From Vesta saturnalis (taxonomy: Eukaryota; Arthropoda; Insecta; Coleoptera; Lampyridae): DNA of 64,000 nucleotides. The translations under genes were made by a program, and so were the position numbers. The DNA is taken from positions 957,001-1,021,000 of the forward strand of contig JARFJB010001678.1 of the NCBI GenBank assembly GCA_036346205.1. The letters run 5' to 3'. How positions within the stretch are numbered: the first letter of the stretch is position 1; the number at the start of each line of letters is the position of its first letter. This document shows positions 22,441 to 32,739 of the stretch, piece after piece. A model generated the notes under the pieces. That model worked only from the letters and a program-made list of their open reading frames with translations, did no database searches and was not told the origin of the DNA.

Positions 22441-22990
22441 GGTTGTCGGTATCTGAGTATTTTCTTATTTTACATCTGTGTTGTTACATTTTGTTAATTC
22501 AATTAAAATTTCAGTTCATAATTACTAAAAAGTGTAACTAAGGTTGGCCAATAAATACCGTTTTTGTGTATCTGTTCTTGAACAGAAGGGCAGCAGAACT
22601 CACTGGCATTCTCCGGCTTACATCAAAAGTAGTGGCATAATGTAAGCCCCTAATGGGTTACCTTTACTATATTATAACGCGGCTATATCTCGAACTCGAA
22701 GGTTGGGCGTAAGTTATTTTAGACAGGGCTGATTGATTGCTACGTGGGGTTTAATTCTAAATATTTACACATGCTCTCAGTAATATAATAAAAAAACAAA
22801 AAAATAATGAACATTCCAAATAACAGGCAAAAAACCAATTATTATACTATAAAATAAGCTAACACTCTTTGGCACGGAACTCCAGACGGTTTCATTCCAA
22901 TCCACTCGTTTGCGATCTCCTTACGGTAGCTGAGGAATATAATATTAATGGTACAGGTTAAAGTAATATATTCACACAGGGATAAACTAA
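22440..22990. other. No gene recognised
   Basis: AT-rich sequence upstream of the second PLE family. No feature could be supported. Confidence 0.4.
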
Positions 22991-23000
22991 TTCAAAGTAC

Positions 23001-23024
23001 TAAAATACTTATCTTTTTTGGGAT
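23001..23024. repeat. Left terminal inverted repeat of PLE family II
   Basis: Matches the complement of 25998-26020 over 23 bases with a single extra G. Preceded directly by AATTCAAAGTAC, which recurs at 26056-26067. Confidence 0.8.
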
Positions 23025-23029
23025 ATTTT

Positions 23030-25342
23030 CATATTTCAGTCCTTTATGGGGAGGAAACTTATCGTTTTATCAGACAATTTGAAAAATTAAGGAAACGTAA
23101 AGCACAATTATTATCGTCACTCACTTTTTTATTACGATGCCGCGACCAAAAGATTATCCCAAAGTTTATCTATATTAAAAGAAATTTTAATAAAAGCAAG
23201 CGAATAATATTTACAGAAGAACTGAAAATGCTCTTCTACGTAATCAAATACATATTACTAGGAAGTTACTGGATAACACCGATAAAAATCTTTTATATTT
23301 ACATTTAGAAATTTCATCTATTTTGAATAAAGAAGATTGGGATAAAATTGATTCTATAACGTTTAAATCTATGGAAATAAATTTTGACATCTCATGTCAA
23401 CGTCAAAAAGAAAAATTTAATAAATTATACAAACAACAAAATAATAGACCATCTATTGATTGTAGAAAAACAGTTATAAACCTTTCTGATAATGTTGTTT
23501 CAGATTATGCTATTGAAGCGCTTTCTAAAGGAGGAAATTTTGCGATAACACCAAGAGTAATACCTTTTGAAGATATAATTTCCAACATCGAAAACTCCAT
23601 TAGATTATTACCTTTTGATGCTGCTAATGAAGTTAGATATAACACCGTTAACATATTACGTAAAACAAAACCTCCAAAGAGCAACTTATCCTTTCGTCAA
23701 CGACATGCTTTACTTGATCTTAAACGCAATGAAAGTATTATAATATTAAAATCAGATAAAGGTAATGCAACTGTTATATTAAATATGAACGATTATAACA
23801 CTAAGATAGAACAATTGTTGGGACCAGAAACTTATCGTGAAATACCAAAAGATCCAACAAAAAAGTTTCTTTTAAAAACTAAAGAGCTGATTAAATTATC
23901 ATCTATTCCTGAAGAAATAAAGAAGAAACTATCTAACTCTGAAGCTATTTCACCAAAACTATATGGTTTACCAAAAATTCATAAACCTAATATTCCTTTA
24001 AGGCCTATTGTTAGTGCAATTGGTTCTCCTACATATCACCTTGCAAAACATCTTACATTGTTATTACAACCTCATATAGGAAAAACACCCCATTACATTA
24101 AAAATTCTGCCGACTTTGTTGAAAAAATGCATAGTTTCAAAATTGAAGAGGGTGATATAATGGTTAGTTTTGATGTTATTTCACTTTTACAAAAGTACCT
24201 CTAAAAGAAACTATTGAATACATAGATCATCTTTTTCCAAAGGACATAACCATTCTTTTTCAGCACTGTCTTACTACAACTTATTTTCAGTGGAATAGTA
24301 AATTTTATGAACAGATTGAAGGTGTAGCAATGGGTAGTCCCCTTAGTCCTGTTATAGCTAATCTTTATATGGAAAAATTTGAAACATTAACGTTACAAAA
24401 TACACCTAAAAAACCTTCAGTTTGGTATAGATATGTAGATGACACATTTGTTATTTGGAGACATGGAGAAGAAGCACTGCATGAGTTTTGGTTTTTATAA
24501 ATGGTATACATCCTAGTATTCAGTTTACCATGGAAAAAGAAACTAATGGAAGTTTACCATTTCTTGACATATTAATATCTAAAAATAATAATTCACTATC
24601 TTTTAAGGTTTACAGAAAGCCGACACACACTGATAGATACCTTCATAAATTATCCAACCACCATCCACGTCAAAAATTAGTGTAATTAAATCTTTAGTAG
24701 ATCGAGCAAAACGAATTTGTGACCCTGAATTTTGAATGATGAATATAAATATTTAAGAAAATCCTTACAAGATAATGGATATTCACTTACAGATATTAAT
24801 AATGTTATTACACCTTCTAGGCGTAACCTTAAAGAAAAACCAGTTCTTAATGTTGGTACTGCTTTTCTTCCTTTTATAGCTAATGTTACAAATAGAATTG
24901 AAAAATCCTAATCAAATATGGCATTAGGACTATTTTTAAACCTACAAGAAAAATTAAAGAACATTTAAGATCACCTAAAGATGTGTCAAACCCTTTATCA
25001 TCTTCCGGAGTGTATAAGTTATCTTGTTCATGTGGAAAAGTATACATCGGGACCACAAAACGTAGCTTTGATACAAGACGCAAAGAACATATGAGATTTT
25101 GTAGATTGGGTCAACCAGAGAGGTCTGCTGTGGCTGACCATGCCCTGAATAATCTAAATCATGACATTCAATTTGACAATATGATAATATTGTCAAGACA
25201 GACCCATTATTATGTTCGTTTGCAACGTGAAGCTATTGAAATATATAAACACCCGAATAATTTTAATAGACAAGAAGAAAATCTCCGGTTAAATAGGTTT
25301 TGGCATCTTATAATTAAAAAAGAGCATAATGATACGCCTTGA
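23030..25342 (+). pseudogene. Penelope-like RT plus GIY-YIG endonuclease, family II
   Basis: The N-terminal part (23050-23230) has a basic helical segment EKLRKRKAQLLSSLTFLLRC typical of the PLE N-terminus. After a frameshift, 23323-24185 holds the RT with SDKGNATVIL, PKLYGLPKIHKPNIPLRPIVS and MVSFDVIS. A further shift leads to [21 protein letters not shown] near 24320-24385 and [12 protein letters not shown] near 24423-24460, so the catalytic YVDD is intact. SLPFLDILISKNNNSLSF follows near 24551-24606. The C-terminal nuclease at 24983-25342 has [19 protein letters not shown] and RRKEH. Four or more frame breaks (near 23230, 24190, 24500, 24685-24980) make it inactive. The (TA)n seed site reads ANLYME here with no expansion. 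Confidence 0.9.
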
Positions 25343-25929
25343 TTTTAATTTGTTTTCAACTTTTGGTATGTCTAAGTTTTTTGCTGTGTTTTTCCTAGAC
25401 CTTGAAGCAAATGCTTTACCAATTATATGTTAAATTTCCACAGCACTATAATTTAACATAAGTAGTTGGAATTAAATTGAAATTAAAAATTACAAAGAAC
25501 GTTCTGCATTGTGCTTTTCATTGTTAATAACACTTCCAATTATTGATAAAGATATCTCTTTGTTGGATTTAACTGGGTTATTTTTTGATGTAATGTTTGG
25601 ATTTGTGAATGTTTCTATCATTTTAAAATTGAAGTTTTTCACAACTTTACACTTACATCATAACTCGATTAAATTTTGTTAAATGTGTTTTTTGGCTGGC
25701 AAATTTCATTGTTAGCTTTCGTCGTAGAGAGTGTTCTGGTTTGTCATCTTTGAGGCAGTTTAACAATATTTAATTTTAATGACCAAGTTATTCTTTACTA
25801 CAATTTTATAGTTGGCTTATACGTTTCTCAAACTGTTATATTAATAGCAGGCTTATGTTTATGTTTGAATTTTTCAAATTTGACAAAATTGTTTACTACA
25901 TCTTTAACAATTTTTAACAAACATTACTA

Positions 25930-25967
25930 CTGACGAAGATAACTGTAAGTGTTATCGAAACGTTTAG
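25930..25967 (+). ncRNA. Hammerhead-ribozyme-like motif, PLE family II
   Basis: Order of parts: CTGACGA, one A, a perfect 6 bp stem GATAAC/GTTATC around a 7 nt loop, then GAAACGTT. This is the hammerhead core (CUGANGA, stem II, GAAA, then an NUH triplet GUU), with stem III reduced to AC/GU. The one extra base before stem II differs from the canonical core. It lies in the 3' tail, 590 bp after the endonuclease stop. Stem I partners are not obvious, so activity is uncertain. Confidence 0.6.
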
Positions 25968-25997
25968 ATTGTATAATTTAAAGTACACCATTAAAAA

Positions 25998-26020
25998 ATC
26001 CAAAAAAGATAAGTATTTTA
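25998..26020. repeat. Right terminal inverted repeat of PLE family II
   Basis: Complement of 23001-23024. The 35 bp between this repeat and the outer direct repeat could be part of a longer target-site structure, as PLE insertions are known to give variable duplications. Confidence 0.8.
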
Positions 26021-26474
26021 TTATGAGTGTTAATGGTGAAAGTTTACATTTTCATAATTCAAAGTACGTTAAAGTAAACATCGAAAAATCAGAAAATATT
26101 CCTAAATACACCCCTGTTTTACAGTAGCTCCAATTTGATTCTTACTGTTAAAAATGCACAACATTTTATTTTTCGTTCCAATAGGGATCGACGGTCTCTA
26201 CGTGGAAATAAAGGTAGGTCAATTTGAGTAAGAAAATCTATATTTTTATGCTTGAAGGACTGCTTGTGTTTTAGCAGTTTTATATTTAAATTATCTAATG
26301 AAGGTAGTTGCTGCATTTACTTGCTTTGCTAAGGAGAATTTGATGTTTAAAATCGAGATTTGTGAGTGATCTCGATTGACCGATTTATTTTTACAGGGAT
26401 AGAAAATCTTGGTGGTGGTGTTGATGGAAGAAATAAAAGTTACCGGGTGAATTTATTATCTCGGCACGAGTGTA

Positions 26475-26864
26475 CAGGTTGTCCCATTTTGGTTGTCCTC
26501 GCAGGGTATCTCAGTTATTAGCAAAGATACAGAGATGCGGTTTTCGCGAACGTTGGCTACTTTTTTGTGAAACGAAAGATGACACAAACATAATTACTCT
26601 AGCTCTTCTCATTTTTGAGATACAGGGCGTTTTGAAAAGTTGCATTTTGAGACAGCCCCGTATCTCAGCTATACGATAACGTATAGAAAAAGTGAAAAGT
26701 GTTCTTTATATAATTTTTTCCGTAGAATGCAGTGCTGTTTTCAGAATGAGTATACGGGGTCAGGTCAAAAGTTATCGGGATCAACTTCATTTTTTTAAAT
26801 GGGACACCCTGTCTATTTTCTCATAATTAAATTTTCCTTGTTCTAAGCATTTCAAATATGTATA
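26475..26864. repeat. Left long terminal inverted repeat
   Basis: Near-identical to the complement of 28205-28601. Contains an inner CACCCTGTCTATTTTC boundary near 26805-26822 that itself resembles a mariner end (GGGACACCCTGT), so the long repeat may have formed by nesting of shorter ones. Confidence 0.85.
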
Positions 26865-27074
26865 GCATTCATCATTTTTTATACAAATAGCGCAGTATTT
26901 CAAATTATTAACTGGATTTGTTAGTGGCCTTTGGTACTGCAATTGTTTTACCATGGCAACTTCATTTTTTGACATTTGTCAATATTTGCAAATTTGTTGA
27001 TTGTTGAGATCCTTATTGTTAGTAAAGTTTTCAATATTCTTTTCGTTATTTTGAATTTTACAAAGTTTCAAACC

Positions 27075-27960
27075 ATGGCGAATAATTTAGGGTACGAGAA
27101 CTATGAGAAATTAGATATGATTGGGGTTTATTACCAAACAAATTTTAATGCAGAGCAAGCGAAGGAAATATATTTTGAAAGGTATTTATATTTACTGGAA
27201 TGTTAGTCATCATTTGAGTTAAATAAAATGTGAATATTATAGATTTCCGGAAAGAAGGCAACCGTGTAAAAAACATTCATTAGGTTAAAACAAAATTTGG
27301 AAAATCACGGATCGTTTGAAAGGCCACGCGCCAAAACATATAGAAAAGAAAACGAAGAAAATAATGAAATAAATGTCCTTGCAGAGGTCACTGTTAACGA
27401 AAATTATACGTCTTGCAGAAAAATAGAAGAATCGGTGGGCATTTCAAAAACGAAAGTATCAAAATATTTAAAAATACCATTATAAACCATATATACCTCA
27501 AGTCATCCACCACTTGCATCCGGGTGATGCTCAATTGCGTATTGATTTCTGTAGATGGTATATTCAGAAAAGTGAAGAAAATGGTAATTTTGGTCGTTTA
27601 GTTATATGGTCGGATGAAAGCCATATAAGCTCCGCCGGAATTTACAATCGTGCAACGAATCGTTTCTGGTCTAACGAAAATCGGCATGTTACCGTGATCC
27701 GTCAGCAGCAAGGCAGGTTTGGGTTCAATGTGTCCTGTTTCATTTTAGGAGGCAGATTAAGATTTTACATGTTTGAAGGCAATTTGAACCATCAACGATA
27801 TTTGGAAATTTTGGACATTTGCCTTCCAGAATTGATTGATGATATTCCGTTAGCCCAGCTAAGAGGTTTATTTTCAGCAAGACGGGGCACCTTGTCTTGA
27901 CCATAATGGTCAGCAAATTGAGCAATATTTATAAAATTTTAATTCTTCTTATTTTCGTTT
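27075..27960 (+). pseudogene. mariner/Tc1-type (GAPPHY group) transposase relic with a possible intron
   Basis: Start chosen at the ATG at 27075 (MANNLGYENYEKLDMIGVYY), which opens the helix-turn-helix domain. The frame runs to GAAAG at 27181; a GT at 27182 and an AG ending at 27242 bound a possible 61 bp intron whose removal joins IYFER to FPERRQP in the family's usual order. A one-base loss then shifts the frame. Further parts: a second HTH near 27400-27470, HHLHPGDAQLRIDFCRWY near 27505-27560, WSDESHISSAG (first catalytic Asp) near 27608-27640, GRLRFYMFEGNLNHQRYL near 27753-27805, and FQQDGAP (second Asp) at 27872-27890. Only a short stretch survives after that, so it is truncated. Confidence 0.8.
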
Positions 27961-28204
27961 GTCTCTAAATTTATAAATAAATACATCCAATATTTATATG
28001 AGTTTCAAATCAACAATTCTGGAAATAAAATAAATTATTTTGCCGAAATTTGTATCTTCTTCAATGACATATAATTACATAATGATGGTTTTCTATATTA
28101 GGCACAAAAAAAAACAATAGAAGATTACGAATTCAAAGCCTACTAAGAAATTCAGTTAATAATACAAAATACCACGCTATTTATCAAAATAAGTAATAAT
28201 TGTT

Positions 28205-28601
28205 ATATATATATTTGAAGTGCTTAGAACAAGAGAAATTTAATTATGAGAAAATAGACAGGGTGTCCCATTTAAAAAAAAATGAAGTTGATCCCGATAA
28301 CTTTTTGACCTGACCCCGTATACTCATTCTGAAAACAGCACTGCATTCTACGGAAAAAATTATATAAAGAACACTTTTCACTTTTTCTATACGTTATCGT
28401 ATAGCTGAGATACGGGGGCTGTCTCAAAATGCAACTTTTTCAAAAACGCCCTGTATCTCAAAAATGAGAAGAGCTAGAGTAATTATGTTTGTGTCATCTT
28501 TCGTTTCACAAAAAAGTAGCCAACGTTCGCGAAAACCGCATCTCTGTATCTTTGCTAATAACTGAGATACCCTGCGAGGACAACCAAAATGGGACAACCT
28601 G
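28205..28601. repeat. Right long terminal inverted repeat
   Basis: Complement of 26475-26864. The inner CAGGGTGTCCCATTT site at 28258-28272 mirrors the left one. Confidence 0.85.
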
Positions 28602-28619
28602 TACAAGGTGTTTAAAACA

Positions 28620-31330
28620 TTCCGAAACGATTAGTTTACGTAATGGCCTGGATAAAGCAAAACGTTTTATACATTCCGGTATTACAGAATGCACAGGAAC
28701 ATTTATTTACTTTAGTGTTTAACATATCGCGTAGTGCAGTACAGGAAGAGCTCGGGTTAAAGACATCGGAAAAGAAGTAAATTACAAAATGGGTCAAGTG
28801 AGATAATTGTAATACTCACTTTTATTTACGTAATTTTTATGGGTTGGAACTTTCTGACAAGAAATAATTATCGGATCAACAACAGTCTCTACTTAGTAAG
28901 GTGCTTGGGACGACGTGTACGAGTATTTGTGTGTAAATTTGCAGAGAGTATACGCCAGTTGACCTGGGCAATCAACTCTGTAGCTCTGCCTAGTGTACAT
29001 TGTGGGCCCGGCTGAATTTGGACAAACAACCTTTATGTCTGGTGGTGTAAGTAGATAAATTTATCTCCCACCGTTACGTTTCCTATAGCTGTTTGTGTTG
29101 CTTACGTGCAGATAAAGGCGAATTGGAGTCGAGGACAGTTTCTGTTAATGGCCTTAGGTCAGATATTAGCTATAGTTTAAGTAGTGGCAGAAGGAATTTT
29201 GAGGCAGCAAAATCTCCACGTTTTCGTATCGACGGTGGAGGGGATAAAAGTGATTATTTGATTATTCTGCAATTTTGGAGAAATTGGTTAGTTAACGAAT
29301 AACTAAGTAAAAAGAATTGGAAAGGGTTTCTGCTTACTAGCATAGTAATTAATTAGAACAATTATTAGTCAGTATATAGGAACTTAGACAAAAGGCTAGT
29401 TTGCAATGGATTCCTGTTGACCTGTACTCGTAATTTGAGCATATATTTAATATGAGCCGTAGGGGAGAAATATATAGAGTATGATGGTAATAAAGAGTAG
29501 ACACCTCGTAGGCCGTTGCAATCGGCATTATGTGGGCACATACCTTTCGTGACGGTGCGTGCTCTGCATCTTCGGATTCCATTTGAGAAGATGCTGTTAC
29601 TAGGCTGTAGTTGGAGTTTCCAATAAATCAAAGATGAGTGCCTGGGAAGGTTTGGAATATATGGTAAGAGATAAATCCGGTAAGCTGTTATCATGAAGAA
29701 TTCTACTGGTCTGCCCTGTGAATCAGTCAAGTTCATCCTAACTACTGCTTGTAAACGTTAAAGTCGTCCAAAATAATAACTTAATGCGCACATTGATGGA
29801 TAAGAAATGGAAACGTTCGGGTAAGATGGGATGCGATAGATAGCGAATATTGCCATCAAAATTAGGACGTCGTCTTTACACTATATTGTTATGAAAATAT
29901 GCCCACATTTTGATATATAGATGGAATGGTGAGTTGCCATTATTATTTTAATTCCTAGTATTGGAAAAATACAAGTTGTAGAAGTAATAAAGGAAAGTAA
30001 AATAAAACTGTGAACGACTTCCACAGAAAACTAGAAGCAATCAGATCAGATGGGATTCGTGCTGGTATGCGAAGAGAGCTGCCTTCATCGATGGCTCTAG
30101 TTGGAATAGTGGTACGGGGAAAACAAGGAAGCATGGATGTCATTATCTAAGGAGTTAACTATCCGGATTGAAGAAGTTGAGTGTCTGAACATTTCCAGGG
30201 AAGTGGACTTTGTAAAATTGTACAGCCTTTAAAGTTCTATAAGTATACTTCTACACCCATGGCTACAAATTTTAGCTATTTAATAGTTTGGGTAATAACT
30301 AGAAGATTTTGTGCCTTATGCTCAGTTGTAGATTAAAGCGGGCCAGGTTCATAAAATTATTGATTTGCCACATTAACAAAAAAATATTAACATGTACCTA
30401 GATTTGTTCGCTTTAAAATCGGGGTTGCTTCTTCCTGACACTAATTGTTAAATACTAGGATGCCAACTTGTTTTTAAATATAGAATAAACAAGTAAACCA
30501 TTATACAAGAAAGTTAAAAGAAAATTTCTACAATAAAAAATTTTATTACACAACCTATATTTAATCATAAACGGAAATATCTTAATGCTAATGTTAGTAA
30601 CGTTATAACCGAATGAATAATTAATATTGTGAGTAATTAATGGAATCAGAATGCCTTATTCTTGGTCACACTGCAGATAACGAAATGGCTGCATGCTGGG
30701 TCAGCGTTTTGGAAACTGTTGCGTAATATTACTTTAAGGTTGAAATAAATCTGGATTTGTATACTTTATAATTCCCAAATGAATAAATATCACTCTTATT
30801 AATCGTACTAACACCGTACATTGGATTAACAGTAAAATAATTAATTGCGTAGATGTGTATACGTGTGAAATGTAACAATAAGGGTGAAGTTAAAATAGAA
30901 AATAAGAAGTAAACGTGAAAGTAAAAGTGCTTGAAATGCAAACGTCTCAAACTTTTATATAATAGTTTAAAATAACTTACCATACAAATTATATAGCACT
31001 TTCTTTAAAAATATTTAACAGAGCAAAAATGGATGCTCTTCTACCTTTCAGTATCGCACAAAAAACGACGCTCCCAAAAGGTATTTGCGCATAAACATGT
31101 CTGGAACTGAATGTGCAAATGAAATGCGTACGAGTTCTAATTAAAATAATTAAATGCATGTTTTATGCAACTAGATATGCAACACACGCTGCACGAAATT
31201 CACGTTAAGTTGCCTACATAGAGGCGAATTATTAACAACACGTTCGAAGTTTGTTACACAATAGGTCAATAGGTACAACTAAAAAAAATGAATTATCATC
31301 ATCATTATTATTATTTAAATATCACTAATT
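28620..31330. other. Intergenic DNA, no gene recognised
   Basis: Several short open frames occur (for example 69 residues at 29093-29302 plus, 123 residues at 29365-29736 minus, 84 residues at 30729-30983 minus), but none has a recognised motif, and codon and residue make-up are not convincing. Downstream (3') flank of the serpin on the minus strand. Confidence 0.45.
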
Positions 31331-31335
31331 ATAGT

Positions 31336-32649
31336 TCATAATCCAGTATATTTTCCTATAAACAAAATAGCTGAACTACTTTGAATATAATAAATGAAAG
31401 GATGATCTGCCTTAAACTCTTTTGGTGGCTCCAATTCTTCATTACCAGAATTAGGAGTAAAAAACTCTAAAAATAAAGATGGAGAGGTTTTGTTAAATTC
31501 CAAAACATTACCTGCAGTTGCAGATGGATCTAAACTCCCTTTTTCGTTAACTTCGATACGATTTTTCTGGAATCCTTCACCTATAAACAAATTTTCTTGT
31601 TCACTTATTCCTGTAAAATCAGCTGAAGTATTAAACACATCCTTGATTCCCAACTAAAATTTCAAGATTACGCAATGAAAATGGTGTGAAAACTAAACTT
31701 ACAGCCTGTAAAATAGGTTTTAATTTTATGGATGTGGTAATCTCAAATTTAGGGAGTGCGACATTAACCATTTTGTATTCGTATTGCTTAACTGCAAGAA
31801 CATCACTAATACGTTGCTCTAAAGATGGTAATCCAGTTTTATCGTTTGGTAGTGCAATAACTATGGACATATCGTGCGCTTGATAATCCATTCTTAAAAA
31901 TTTTGCACGTAATTCCGCTGACTCGTAATAATCAAACATGTCATTAGCTTTCATGGTGTTCAGTTGCTTTGTTTTGGTTTGGTCTAAAAAGAAGGTGGCC
32001 TTTTTGGTGTGTTTTTCCATAAATGGAATAACCCAAGGAGATTGGAAATAAATCGTATTCAAGAAGATTGCATTAAGGTCTTCATTTATATCATGTTCTG
32101 TAATCATTTCCGTTATCGTGTTATGAGTTTTTTGACTCACCCAGTTATTGATTGCAACCACAGCTTCTGATGGGTCTTTAAAGTCGATTTCTTCAACATA
32201 ACCCTTAAATACACTAACCGCGGTTTCTAGAAAATCATCTGCGATTTGGTATCCTTCCTGTACGTACAATTTATTTGCCAGAGTTAATGTATAATATTTC
32301 TTATCAATTTTTTCGTATGTTTTAAACAAGTCATTAAACATATTTTGAATCACGTTAGTACTATTGGGTAACGATAATACACTTGATAGTTCTTTTGCTG
32401 TTTTTCCATCCGCACCAAAATGCAGAATTGAGAGCATGATCTGGACTGATAAAGGACATGCCAAAATGGATTCCGATTTTGTACTTATTAGTTCCTGTTA
32501 AACACTTACATAAACTTGATTATCAATTTAGAGTCTTGTACCTTATAAAGATTTGCTGTAAATTGCAGATTTCCTTTATGGAGTATGCTAATTGGTGATT
32601 CGGTTGATTGGACGATTGCAATAGTTAACGCAAAAAGTATGAAGTTCAT
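31336..32649 (-). CDS. Secreted serpin (serine protease inhibitor fold), three exons
   Basis: Exons on the minus strand: 32649-32542 (36 codons), 32494-31703 (264 codons), 31653-31336 (105 codons plus stop). Introns of 47 and 49 bp, both GT-AG and phase 0, give about 405 residues, normal for a serpin. The start is the ATG at 32649, which opens a signal peptide (MNFILFALTIAIVQS). Serpin landmarks: SPLSVQIM-like CPLSVQIMLSILHFGADGKT, FLNTIYFQSPW, MSIVIALPNDKTGLPSLEQR, LPKFEITTSIKLKPIL, FKADHPFIYYI and a C-terminal ILFIGKYTGL. The hinge reads EVNEKGSLDPSATAG: Asp-Pro replaces the small residues usual at P12-P11, and the reactive loop is about 16 residues longer than typical. It may be non-inhibitory or have an unusual target. 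Secreted to hemolymph by inference. No broken codon was seen, so it is probably functional. Confidence 0.92.
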
Positions 32650-32739
32650 CTTGTATTCGACAGTTCGCACTAAAATGTTTCTATAACGATTTATCAACGA
32701 TAGTTTTTGGCGAAGGTTAAAAGAGCACATAAAGATAAA

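Larger units (their letters stand above)
23001..26020 (+). mobile_element. Penelope-like element family II
   Basis: About 3.0 kb element on the plus strand. It has a Penelope-type coding region (23030-25342) and a 3' tail of about 680 bp with a hammerhead-like motif. The two ends carry near-perfect 23-24 bp inverted repeats (TAAAATACTTATCTTTTTTG at 23001-23020, its complement near 25998-26020, one base indel). A 12 bp direct repeat AATTCAAAGTAC lies just outside on the left (22989-23000) and 36 bp beyond the right inverted repeat (26056-26067). It is more complete than the family I copies, with only a few frameshifts. Confidence 0.82.
26475..28601 (+). mobile_element. Tc1/mariner element with about 390 bp terminal inverted repeats
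   Basis: Starts CAGGTTGTCCCATTTTGG and ends with its complement, flanked on both sides by TA (26473-26474 and 28602-28603), the expected target duplication. The inverted repeats run from 26475 to about 26864 and from about 28205 to 28601 with few differences. That is far longer than the roughly 30 bp usual for mariners. A decayed transposase gene lies between them on the plus strand. Confidence 0.88.

Noticed and set aside
26470..28722. Small open frames within the long TIRs (for example 26470-26679 plus and 28424-28606 minus, identical starts)
   Set aside because: They are the same repeat read from both ends; the identical protein starts arise from the inverted repeats, not from genes.
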